DNA of 64,000 nt, taken from NCBI RefSeq assembly GCF_029873635.1, contig NC_080428.1:67141601-67205600 (forward strand). The letters run 5' to 3'. Of the stretch, positions 36,620 to 47,354 are shown one piece after another. The position numbers were made by a program, and so were the translations under genes. The notes beneath the pieces are model-generated. The model had not been told where the DNA came from. It did no database searches and saw only the letters and a program-made list of their open reading frames with translations. The first letter of the stretch is position 1. Each line of letters opens with the position of its first letter. Source of the DNA: Malania oleifera (lineage: Eukaryota; Streptophyta; Magnoliopsida; Santalales; Ximeniaceae).

Positions 36620-37093
36620 TGTTAGGGCGTGACTCGTATTGAAGTCTGTAGCCACACCACCTAGCCCCAATCGTTGATGCTAGAGAAGGACGACCACCAA
36701 ACAACTGCATACCATGTTGAATTTGCAGCCACCATGTTTGACTATCCCCCTCCCATATGTGTATATATATATATATATATGCGTAATTGTGTGTGGAAAG
36801 ATTGTGAGTTGCATGGTTGTACATGTGTAGCAGAGAGCTGTGTGTGAGGGCTGAGAGCTGTGTGTGTTGTAAAAGGCATGACTGTGTTGTGTGAGGCACT
36901 GAATTTTTGTAGAGAGAGAGAGTGGAGCTGAGGGCAGTAGCCTCCTCCTCCTCTTTGTAATTCTCCCTGTTATAGTAGATTGTGAGTGCTTCCGTGGACG
37001 TAGGTCACAGTGGACCGAACCACCTAAATTTGGTCTTGTATTGGTTTCATATTTTTTCTTGTGCGATTGTTACTCGTAGATCACTTCCCAATA
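36620..37093 (+). repeat. 3' LTR of C2
   Basis: Starts TGTTAGGGCGTGACTCG after AAGGTGGAGA. It corresponds to the 5' LTR with substitutions and a shorter AT/TG tract near 36763-36793. It ends before TSD GAAGC. Confidence 0.9.
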
Positions 37094-37115
37094 GAAGCAT
37101 GATGGTCGAACTGCT

Positions 37116-37458
37116 TGTTAGGTGGTCTAGGGTCTTCTCAACCCCAAAAGCTAGCTCAAGGAGTGAGGCTTGCCCTCACACATAATAACTTACCACTATC
37201 CCTTTCCATAATTGATGTGGGATAACCCAGTAATCTCCTCCTCACACATCGGGGTCTCTCCCGGCAAGGCAACTATAGGGGTCTCTCTCGATATGACACA
37301 CTAGGGAGAATGTTGGTGAACCAGATTATGATACCACTGTTAGGTGGTATAGGGTTTTCTCAACCCCAAAAGTTAGTTCAATGAGTGAGACTTACCCTCA
37401 CGCATAATAACTGACCACCATCCCCTTCCATAACCGATGTAGGATAATCCAACACTGC
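37116..37458 (+). repeat. Two direct copies of a ~120-bp non-coding repeat
   Basis: TGTTAGGTGGT...TTCTCAACCCCAAAAG...TCAC.CATAATAACT...CCATAA..GATGT starts at 37116 and again at 37338, each about 120 bp, separated by about 100 bp that includes GGGGTCTCTCCCGGCAAGGC. The copies differ at perhaps one base in ten. I have an impression that this unit recurs in plant genomes, but I cannot assign it to a named family. No coding capacity. Confidence 0.8.
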
Positions 37459-38845
37459 TATAGTTCAAGAGATCTAAATTACATCATTCCTCATTCTAAA
37501 TTAAAGTAATGCAGTGGTTGGGGCTCAATCATACTTCGACTAGCATTTACATTATAATTGAGCACAAGCATCAAAACATGAATTAAGTCTTTCAAGAATA
37601 TTACCACTTTCTCAAATATTCTATTTGGTGTACAAATCCTTTCACAAGGGAAAAAAAAATAGTAACACAATCTAATATTGGTAGGGTTCAAAGAATGCAA
37701 GTATATATCAAAAGCACAAACATAATTGATAGATAAAGATTGGTTTGGTAGAAGGAGATTTCTAATGCACGAAATTTACAAGAGAAATTAAAAGTTAAAG
37801 GGAGAAAGATATGCCCAAGGAAGGCGTACCCGCTTTTACTAGTTTATTTAAAATATTCACTAAGCGATCAAATATTGTTGTCACCAAAATGAATACGGTA
37901 TTCAAAAGTGTCCTAATCAAAGAACTCCTTCATTTGGAACAAGATTCAATTATTAAACTGTGCCAAGTGGCGCAACATGGATCCAAGAAAACAAAATTTT
38001 CCAAAAAAATAAAGCCAAATAAAATAATAACAGCTTTGATTTCTTTATTATGTTTTTTTAATGAGTGAAGCTCCAATTTAGGTGAGTTTTTTGGACTCAC
38101 CTAGACAGCACCAAATGGAGATGAAAATATTACTACAATCATTAACATTTCTCTAATAATCTACTAGATAAATAATGAATGAAGAGTCAAATTTGAAATC
38201 TTGGGATTATCATAATTCAACTTCATTCTTATCACTTAAATTAACCCATTTTAAGTTTTATTATTTTGTGTTTACCTTATTTTGGTTCAGACCCGGCATC
38301 ATTACTCCATCCTAATCATCTGATGTACTTTGCTACATTGTGCCATGTTTAGCATGATGTAGCCGACAGCAGTGTAATTACACACTGGTGTACTTCTAAA
38401 GTGGGATTAATTAAGTTTCCCAGAATGTGCCATTTCATGGCCCTTAGAATCTGCATTTTTTGGTAAGCAAAAAATGGGTTTATTTTATTTTATGTTTTGT
38501 GAAATGAGCTTAATATTTTTGATCCACCAGAGGGATTAATCTCTGTGTTTCTTGTCAAAGAAAAAACATGAAGTAATATAATTCTCACATCCCTCTTAAG
38601 TTGTTTGTCTCTTTTTGAAAATGCTCTTTCAAAGTCGAAAGACTTCGTGCAAAGGATAAAAATAAAAAAGAAGTAAAAGAGAGTGATGGAGATTGAGCGG
38701 GGGGTTATTAATATACTTGTGTCAAGCTTTCCTTTTCTGCTTTGAAAAGAATTGTGTCTATGCCTGTACAAGCCCAAGTTAGCACACATCACATTACAGT
38801 CTTTCTTGTCAATATGGAGAGAGACAGCCTAAAAACCTTCAACCT
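37459..38845. other. Spacer upstream of the MYB gene
   Basis: AT-rich. The frames at 37811-38068 and 38490-38792 show no recognisable protein features. Distal regulatory sequence of the MYB gene may lie here, but I see no specific signal. Confidence 0.55.
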
Positions 38846-38848
38846 TAT

Positions 38849-38852
38849 TCAC

Positions 38853-38888
<36 letters not shown>

Positions 38889-38953
38889 TTCACACGTGTG
38901 GGGATATGCTAACAGAAGAGAGAGAGAGAGAAAAGAGTATAATATAATATAAC
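38849..38953 (+). promoter_or_regulatory. Putative MYB promoter region: GA tracts, ACGTGT site, TATA-like
   Basis: A GA run at about 38853-38883, the palindrome CACACGTGTG at 38891-38900 (an ACGTG-type core recognised by bZIP/bHLH factors), a second GA tract at about 38915-38930 and TATAATATAATATAA at about 38938-38952. All lie 330-440 bp upstream of the predicted ATG. GA repeats are known targets of plant BBR/BPC factors. That this is the core promoter is inference. Confidence 0.5.
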
Positions 38954-39228
38954 ATGAGCAGCACCAGTGAAATTGAAGTCAGGGTCAGTCAGGGTGGATG
39001 GTTAACTGCTAAAAATTTAAAACTCATATCCAGAGGGAGTCCGGGGAGGAGAAACCGTGTGGGCTTCTGTTAAAAACACTTGCTGTTTTTGCACTTTCAA
39101 ACTCTTGCTCAATTTCTTCCGACTGCAAACTTCTTTCTCCTTCCCTTCACTGTCTGTCAAACTTCCTTCTCATTTTTAGTCTCACAAAGACCCTTTTTTT
39201 TATTTTTTATTTTTATTGTTATCTGCTC

Positions 39229-39246
39229 ATGAAGATGACCATGTAA
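39229..39246 (+). CDS. Short upstream ORF before the MYB start (MKMTM)
   Basis: ATG AAG ATG ACC ATG TAA, five codons, ending 39 bp before the MYB ATG at 39286. A second upstream ATG at 39278 opens a longer frame of 64 codons overlapping the MYB start out of frame. If the mRNA leader starts upstream of these, they could lower translation of the MYB protein. Real use is not shown by sequence alone. Confidence 0.4.
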   Translation: MKMTM

Positions 39247-39285
39247 CAGTTCCATAGCAGAATCCGTCAGAGAGGAAATGAAGGC

Positions 39286-41151
39286 ATGGCCAACAAGTGT
39301 GCTATTTATGCACCTGATGACACAAATGGTCTTGGCTGTTACCTCTCCTCTGCTTCTTCCTCATCTTCTTCATCTTCTTCCTCTTCTCCTTCTGCCCTCA
39401 TCTATCCTTCTTCAATGGGGATGTTCTTTGCAGACATGGGTTCTCTGTCCATTAATCCCAATTGTGGGGTAACATCAGCCATTTCTTCTTCACAAGAGAG
39501 TTATGCCTGCAATGGCTACAGAGTGGAAAATGAGAGAGCTTCTTGGGGCATTCCTTTTATGGGTGGAAACTGCAATTTCAGAAACTTGGAGGACCAGCCC
39601 ACCATTGATGTGGTGGAGGCATTGGAGGGCAAGGGCTCCGATGATTGCAGTGATGATGTTGGAGAAAATAATGAGGCCAATGTTCCCAATGCTAGCTCAA
39701 ATGAGGAGATCCCAAATGAAGGAATGGTCAGTAGAGCTGATAGTGGACAGTCAAAGCTCTGTTCTAGAGGGCATTGGAGACCTGCAGAGGACACCAAGCT
39801 TAAGGAACTTGTGGCTCTTTATGGCCCCCAAAACTGGAATCTTATAGCAGAGAAGTTGGAAGGGAGATCAGGTGAAATGGGAAAAAGAGTTAATTTGGGA
39901 GATGATTCATTCTTTATGTTCATTTATTTTCATTTGTTCTTTTTTCTCTGTATGTGCCCATTTTTGTTTATTTATTTATTTTTTCTCCTGTGGAATTTGA
40001 AGGTAAGAGCTGCAGGCTCAGATGGTTTAACCAGTTGGACCCAAGAATTAATAGAAGAGCATTTACTGAGGAGGAAGAAGATAGGCTAATGGCTGCTCAC
40101 AGGTTGTATGGTAACAAATGGGCAATGATAGCTAGACTCTTTCCAGGAAGAACAGATAATGCAGTGAAAAACCACTGGCATGTGATAATGGCTAGGAAGT
40201 ACAGAGAACAATCCAGTGCTTATAGGAGGAGAAAGCTGAGTCAATCTGTTTGCAGGAAGATGGAAGATGATCCTGGCTTTGTCTACAGGGACACAGCAGC
40301 CACAAGGACTGAAACACAACCATACTGTGCTGGTATCTGCAATGTGGGACTCAACATCAACAATCTAGCTTCTTTTCAATTTGCAACCTCAAGTGGTGCT
40401 GGTGGAGTAAATTATGGGTCCAATGGTTCGCCCCACCCGGCCTACGGAGAAGCCATCTCTGGTAGCAATGTTTCCTCTCACAATGGGTTTTATGCACAGC
40501 AGACATCTTTTGATTTCTTTCCTGGTGCGTCCTTACTGATCTCTGCCCCTCCCCTCTTTCTCTTTCCCCATAGTCTATCAGTCCCTGCAGTTGGTGCATT
40601 TGGGTTTTTGCGCTGCTTACTTCCCATTGGTTTGTTTTCCTTTCTAGAAGCCAAAGACATTTTCTTTTTCTTTTGCTTCTAATCATCTCCTCCCTCTGCA
40701 GTTGAACTAAGTTCTATGCATTCTTTAATTTGCTCTCTACATGGACTGATGCAGCACCTTTTTTCCCTCAGCCCTCACCTTTTGGTTGCTTTAACCCCCC
40801 CCCCCCCCCCTCTCTCATAGGATGGCTATGTTGTTGTTTTTTCTCCCCTCTTTTAATTTTGGCTAACTACTTTTTTATCTGTTTCTAACTGGTTGTGTTT
40901 CTGCAGGCCATAGGAGCTCTGGCAATGATCACAACTTCTCAGGCTTCTATGTTCAACACCACCCTTCATTGATGGTTGCAATGCAACAATCTAGCAATCC
41001 TGACCCTTCTAGTTTCTCGGATTCCACAGCTTCAGTCCCTCAAGTTTCAACCACTGAACCATCATCTTCAGCTTCAGAAAGCAGAGTAGGCAGTCACTTT
41101 GAGACCAATCCACCGCCATTCATAGACTTTCTTGGGGTAGGAGCCACATGA
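39286..41151 (+). CDS. R2R3-MYB transcription factor (subgroup 21, MYB105/MYB117-like), three exons
   Basis: Exons 39286-39871, 40003-40524 and 40907-41151 join in frame to a 450-residue protein; introns are GT-AG (131 and 382 bp). Residues 19-36 include a serine run and the N-terminal half is acidic. The MYB domain spans about 160-262: R2 has Trp at GHW (164), QNW (184) and RLRW; R3 begins NRRAF, with Phe replacing the first Trp as usual, and ends [14 protein letters not shown]. Intron 1 splits the Gly codon of GRSGKSC inside R2. The C-terminus [13 protein letters not shown] is, from memory, typical of the MYB105/MYB117 (LATERAL ORGAN FUSION) group; other subgroup-21 genes such as MYB52/54/56 are alternatives. 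A nuclear DNA-binding regulator. It is intact and the only non-transposon gene recognised. The start at 39286 is chosen because the upstream ATGs are out of frame. Confidence 0.93.
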
Positions 41152-41367
41152 AATTGGAAAGAGAACCGAAAAGGGTATCCCAGAATCATCAAAGAGGACC
41201 TCAAAAATAGCTGTGCCCTAAGATAACCGGGACCATTTGAGGTAAAGAGAAGGATGTTTCTTTCAGTTTGGGTGACAGTAAAATATCTGCATAAGTTTCT
41301 TGAAGTCGTGTCCTACTTACTATCTTTTTCCTGTAACCCCCGTTCCCACATGAATTAAACACTTTTC

Positions 41368-41373
41368 AATAAA
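41368..41373 (+). terminator. Putative polyadenylation signal of the MYB gene
   Basis: AATAAA, 217 bp after the stop codon, followed by TGACACCACTTTTTTCC. Plausible position for a plant 3' UTR; plant signals are loose, so certainty is limited. Confidence 0.5.
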
Positions 41374-43805
41374 TGACACCACTTTTTTCCCCAATTATTT
41401 TCTCTCCTGTCTTTTGTTTTCCATTTTTGATTTCTCTAAGTGGGGCTTCCACACCCAAAAGCAAAACTGGTGAAAGAGCACAAACAACCTCATCTAACCT
41501 ATGGAGAAGTCCTAATGTCTAATGGATTTTGAACTTTTCTTTCCCTTCGCATTAGAAGTTGAAAAAAAAAAAAAGAAAAAAAAAGGACGAGGAAATGTGG
41601 CAGTGTCATTGGAATTGGGTTTTACACAATTTGTGGGGAAAGGGGAACATGGGTTTTTTGCTGGTGGTGGAGGGTGACGATGATGAGGGAAACAAAGACA
41701 AAACAGGGCATTGGAACTTTTCAAGACATCCTTTTCTCATGGGTCTGCAACTGCAAAACCCAGGCACAAAATCTGGCTACTGAACAGAAACCACACCCTC
41801 TCCATCCCCAAAAAACCTGATGTGTGTTCATGATGGTAACTGTTCATTGCTCAGCAGAATCTTCTGAGAATTCATGCCACCCACATGGGCTGGGTTTTTG
41901 GAACTGTCCAAAAAGACCTGGTGGAATTTATCAGAGCAATCTGCTGAGTTAACATAATCTTAATTCTAAAGAAATGTTTAGCTGCTTCAGGTGGTCATTA
42001 GCCTCGTCTAAAACCTTGTTTGATGAGCAGCAGCCGTTAGGCAGGCAGTCCACGGACTCCCTTATTCTAATAATTTATTGTTTTGTGGATAAACTACGTG
42101 CACGTGCGCACACAGTGAAATCAAAAGCGTACGAGAAGAATAGAATATAAAAAGAACTCAACAATTTACATGACTATGTACTTGCCAGCCTAGGAGGAAA
42201 TCATCTTATCCGGAGTTAGGAGATAGGTTTCTGAACCTCAGATTTTTTTTTCATCTGTGTGGATTTAAACAAAGTAAGACTTTATTTTATTCAAATCTAT
42301 GTAAATCTAAATTGAAAACTGAAAATTCTTGTTTTCCTATTCTTTCCGGTTGGCGTGAAAATGTTAGAATGCATGTTCATTCACGTGTTTTGTGAATTTT
42401 GTGACAAGAAAACGAAGAAGCAGGAGTTGCATAAATGGTAAACCCCTGCGAAACTGCTATCCACCCTTGTTATGGTGTTGCGTTTAGGGCCTACCTTTGC
42501 TTTGTGGATAGGCATGTGTTACGAAAGCTAATCCCACAACTTTTGGATTCACTGGAGGAAGAAGCTTGGGCCGGCCCAATCACCCATCAAAAAATGTTAG
42601 GCATAGTCGGAGACTGAGTCATGCCGTGTGATATGGTTATGGATTGACGTAGCAAGCAGGCAGAGCATGGCCTGTGCAGGTTCATGTGGGGCTCATGCCT
42701 GCTTGCTCGGCATGCTACTAACCCGTGACAAGTAGTTTCTTTATTTTTTGGGTAATTATTGGTATCATTGTGTAATATCCTACCTTGTTAAGCATCATAG
42801 CTTCTCAATTTTGAAAAAAAATAAAAAAAAGCCTTACTTCAAAAAAATAGTTGCTATGACACAATCTCTAATATGCTAAATTGAATAAAATCATAATTTA
42901 TTTTGACATAATCTGAAGACGTAAAATGACCAATTTTTTCATTTCATTCTTGCTTTATCAGCTATCAAACAACTCTATAAATGATTTATTAACCTTTTTA
43001 CCCATTTGAGTCTCTCGTCACGCTACGAAGATCAATACTTAAAACATTTATATTCAAAGTTATATGTTCGAAGAAGAGTAGGAGAGGGTATAGATGGGTG
43101 GTGTGTCAGCCCTAATCAAATGTGAGCTTTCAATTAATTAAGAAAGTTTTAGGACTTAAATACCATACTTTCCCATCCTAGTCTAACGTGAGCTCTCAAT
43201 TAATCAAGAAAGTTTCAATACTTAAATACCATACTCTCCCGTGCAAGTAAGAAAGTTACAAATCCATCACTTTCTTTGGATGGCAAGAAGATGACCACTA
43301 GACCTAAAAGCCTAAATCTTGCAAATTTTGTAATTAAGTATATGCCTGTGAGGTGTGTGTGTGTGTGTATTGCTCTAAGGGTTGAAAGCTCAAGACAATA
43401 TCATTAATGAAAATTTTCCGAAGGGCTACCTCAATAAACTAAATTATAGTTTTTTAACCTTTTGTTATTGTTGAATTTGCTATGTGTATGTTGTTTGTAT
43501 ATACATTCACACCAGTTCAAACGTCACATAGGCCCAGGACGCAATTGTCACTGAACTAACCATGAAGGCTATCATTTTCCTATGGTACTATTTTGTGGAT
43601 TGAATAATAAAATTTAATAACACTTTACGTGTCCCTCTGCAATAAATTTTAGATAAAATATTAAAAAACAATTCGAGAACAATGCACGCTACACCTACAA
43701 AGTAACCCGAAAAATAATAATGCAACTATCCCAAGTTTCTCCCTACTTGTATGTTTTGTGTGGCACTACTAAAAATTCTTTCCAACTAAGTTTGTCAATG
43801 TTTAC
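41374..43805. other. Spacer downstream of the MYB gene, no gene recognised
   Basis: The frames at 41559-41783 and 42435-42617 are short and resemble no family. Two imperfect copies of a GTGAGCT(T/C)TCAATTAAT segment lie at about 43122 and 43190, each with AAGAAAGTTT and TTAAATACCATACT. A GT run lies near 43354-43369. Otherwise AT-rich. Confidence 0.55.
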
Positions 43806-45927
43806 TGTAACGTTTCAATTTTCATAACATTATATATATAATCAATAATACTCAAACATCGGCCATGTTAGATTTTCTGATACCATATCAGCATAACTTA
43901 ACCTGAAACGGGTATCGGATAATCAGTCATGTAAGGACCTGAATCCGAACGAGTTCCTACATATAAATTTTTTAGCGAATGCAAATAAATGTAAATTATT
44001 TTTATTACGAGAGCACTAATTAGTTTTCTTGCAAATATATGTTTCAACTATTAAAATGCAAATTTCTAAAATTCTAAAATATACAAACATATTCTAAATT
44101 GTATTATGCTAATTTTTTTTTATCTTACTCTACTTTTTCTATTCTCGCCCATACACTTGTTATGACAAATTTCTGGTACACTTTTCAAAATGATCTGAAA
44201 TGTAAAATAATGATTGGAGTAAGACGACGCTCAGTAAGTAAATAAAATTATTATTAGTGCGTGACAAAAATAAGCTTTCATAATATTTTAATTTCGTAAA
44301 ATAATATTTAATACGACAACTTTCAAACTGCTTTAAAAATAAATATAAATATAAAAATTTTTGTATAAAACTTTTACTATCATCTATAATAGTAAAATTT
44401 TATAATCATATATTATACCTGTTAAACTGAACTTTTTAACTTTTAAAACTATAACTATAATACTCAATCATGATTAAATCATTATCTAGGCATAAAAATG
44501 TCATCGTTCACATAAACATATACTTTTCCTTCAATTCATTAATAGTTCTATATACGTAATTAAATATGTATATATACGTACTGTAAAAAGACCACCCTTA
44601 GGTCTGTTAATCGTAAGTCATGTTTACCCCCATGACTAGGTTGTGCGGTCCAAAGATTGGATTTAGTTGGCTGGCCGGCCAAATTAAATCAACGTACATC
44701 ATCATTAAGTGAGATTTTCCCTATTAAACCCTGGTCCGACCTAGGTGTGCACTCAGGAGAAATCCATTACCATATAAAACCACTCTGTAAACAGCGTGGG
44801 TGCACTCTGATCCTTTTAAACTTTAAGCTGCGGTACCGAACATTCGTAATTTTCTATATCGTTTGTACCATAAGGAGTTTTGAAAACATCTTATTATAGA
44901 ATTTATAAAATTACTATAATATCATGAAAATCTCATTTTTACTCATATTTTTCGTGAAATATGCAATGTAAAAATAAGCTCACGCCACACAATTTTCGTA
45001 TTAAAAATATTTTCTTGAATAAAAATTATTGTTGTAAAATATTCGATAGGTTTAGAACATTTCTTGACTAAAAAATAAATTTAAGTATATTAAAGATAAA
45101 ACTGGTATAATTAAACATGTGTAAAAATAAATTTGGGAGAATTTTATGAAAATAACTAGCATAATCAAAATTTACTTACAAATAAATTCAGGTAAAAATT
45201 TTAAATAAAAATCTAACATAGTCGAATTTACTTACAAATAAACTCGGGCATGAATTTTAATAAAAGTCTAACATAATCAAATTTACTTACAGAGACTTAA
45301 CCTTATGCTACGATCACAACGAATATCTTTAAAAAAAATGAGATCAGAAAGAGTGGGTGAGTGAGAATGATAATTATAACAAAAATTCTCCCTCCACCAC
45401 TAATTCTTTCACTCACTAATCTTTCTCTTCCTTTGGAAATTTTTGTGAAAAACGAATGTTGAGAGCTTCCTATTTATAGGAAAATTTTGGGGAAGAAAAT
45501 TGAATTTGTAAAAGTGTGGGGAGAGGGGTGAAATTATAATTTTTTAAAATTAAGGAATGGGCATGAATGTGTTAGGTATGAGATGGGAATTGAAGTCATG
45601 TGGGAGAAATATGAGTGCTTGCCAACACTCCCATTTAATTAATTTTTAATTAATTAATTAATTTTTTTAATTTTAAAAATCATTATTATTATTATCATTG
45701 TTATTATTTTTAAGCTATGTTTTAATATTTTTTTTTTGAAAAAGAATTAAGTTCGAATTTTGAAAACTCATGTGGAGCCTATATGATCTTTTAAGCCCTA
45801 CACAACTTCGAGACCTAAGTGGGTCTTACGTAACTCCAATAGTCCTCACACGATTTTAGGAGCCCTACATAACTTCGGGACTTATGTGAGCCCCACACAG
45901 TCTTGTGGCCCCCATATAGGATACCTA

Positions 45928-45964
<37 letters not shown>

Positions 45965-47123
45965 TTACCATGTATTTCTACAAATTATGTCTATCAAAAC
46001 ACTATTTTATGTATATGTACTTATTTATGTGTACAAATAGTGTTTATTCCGTTTATCCTATGAAATTCTATTTTGACTAGGTCGACCTCTAGGGAGCGAC
46101 TGAGTTACAATGGTCTCTGAGCACTCACTAAGATAAGGTCTTTCTTAGGCATCAAACATGGAATCAAGGATCCTACAGAAAAACACTTCTGTATTGATAT
46201 TAACTTAATGACTGTTTTTATTATTTTATTATTATTATTATGCTTTAATCGTATATATATTTTTGGGTCCTCATAAGTCAAACTTATATAAACAACCATA
46301 ACAACGGAAGTCAATAATTACAAACCATTCAAAATACAAATACCCAGAGTACTATACATCTATATTTCCAAAACAGCAAAACACCTTAGGACATTCATTC
46401 CTAACTCAAAATACTTACCCTGTCTATTAGGGTGTAGGCTCTCCTCTATCTCGGAGCTTTATCTCCTGGTCTGTCATGATTTCTTGAAATATTAGATATT
46501 TGGGTGAGAGACAACTTAGTGATACGGAATAAATTATTTACAGTATGTGACAGTAAGAGTTTCGTTATATCATAATATTCTCATTTCAGTGAGAATACTA
46601 TCTAAGAAAAATATACCAATTGTACTCATAATCATATAGATATAAAACATAAACTTTTATAAGCTTTAGTTCTATTTTTCAACTCATTCACATGCAACCC
46701 ATATTTAACAGTGAAAGTTCCCGAGGATAGGGGAGATTACACGCCCATACATGTAACTCCCCTCTGCTTTGATATCGTTTGTAACCTTACCCGATTAACT
46801 CGGATGAGGCTGCAACTAATACTTATAAAGACACTCACCTTACTCAGTAAGCCTTTAGGCAGAGAGTTTTACTTCACCTTATTTATTTATGTTATTAAAC
46901 TCACACTCTTTCTTTTTCATTTTCATTTCATCATCTAGCACATAAGTGTTTTCGGTAACAAATACATGCGCATCTGTAACTTATGGCTGCCCTGAGAATA
47001 TTCTCCACGCCATGCTTCTTCCTATAGTTGAGGTTGTGCGACCCAAAGGCGGGATCTAAATTGCGATTGGCCTACCTGGTTAGATCAAAATAAACAATCT
47101 ATATACTCGTCTGTAGTACGAAT
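43806..47123 (-). mobile_element. Gypsy LTR T (minus), split by solo LTR R and cut by LTR U
   Basis: The left end in plus orientation is TGTAACGTTTC at 43806, matching minus-strand LTR 3' ends. The sequence resumes after R at 46281 with the R/U5-type block CTTACCCTGTCTATTAGGG (about 46421) and GGTGAGAGACAACTTAGTGA, then the conserved block GGTTGTGCGACCCAAAGGCG (about 47030). At 47124 the plus-strand LTR U starts. The remainder of T is not seen on U's other side. No PBS is visible left of 43806, so it may be a solo LTR or a remnant. The left boundary is inferred without a TSD. Confidence 0.65.
43930..46275 (-). mobile_element. Gypsy solo LTR R (minus) with TSD AGTCA
   Basis: Left end TGTAAGGACCTG; right end ATTTTTGGGTCCTCATA, whose reverse complement resembles LTR starts such as TGTAAAGACCCAAAAAT at 12044. 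Flanked by AGTCA at 43925-43929 and 46276-46280. Contains the conserved block GGTTGTGCGGTCCAAAG (about 44639), CTCAGTAAG (about 44230) and a minus-strand TATA box in CCTATTTATAGG (about 45470). A tandem CCTACACAACTTCGAGACC-type repeat lies in U3 (about 45795-45895) and a TTA run at about 45930-45963. Length 2346 bp. Confidence 0.82.
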
Positions 47124-47354
47124 TGTAGAGACCCCAACCAAGAAAATAAGGAAAATTAAATAAGAAAGGAAAAAGAGATTTTTTAGAAGGCTTTGTCGAC
47201 GAACTCCATGTTCTTGTTGACAAAGGCCCTTCTGAGGTTCATCGACAAAATTCAGAGCTTCGTCGACGAAGAGATCTAGAATGGCCGAAAAATATCAGGT
47301 TTAGAATTCATCGACGAGGTCTTTCCTTCGTCAAAAAACGACCTTGAGTGGCTC

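Larger units (their letters stand above)
32211..37093 (+). mobile_element. Ty1/copia element C2, internally deleted, TSD GAAGC
   Basis: LTRs at 32211-32708 and 36620-37093 both start TGTTA and share their sequence. The perfect duplication GAAGC lies at 32206-32210 and 37094-37098. The interior holds a PBS, leader, gag, zinc knuckles and protease, then only about 190 bp before the purine tract AAGGTGGAGATT and the 3' LTR. Integrase, RT and RNase H are absent, so C2 is a non-autonomous deletion derivative. A gypsy solo LTR (34767-36427) lies in the interior. Without it C2 is about 3.2 kb. Confidence 0.92.

Noticed and set aside
39503..39847. Alternative frames over MYB exon 1
   Set aside because: The MYB frame carries clear R2 residues and joins correctly across both introns; the others are shadows.
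42435..42617. 60-residue frame downstream of the MYB gene
   Set aside because: Too short, no motif, and no promoter or splice context.
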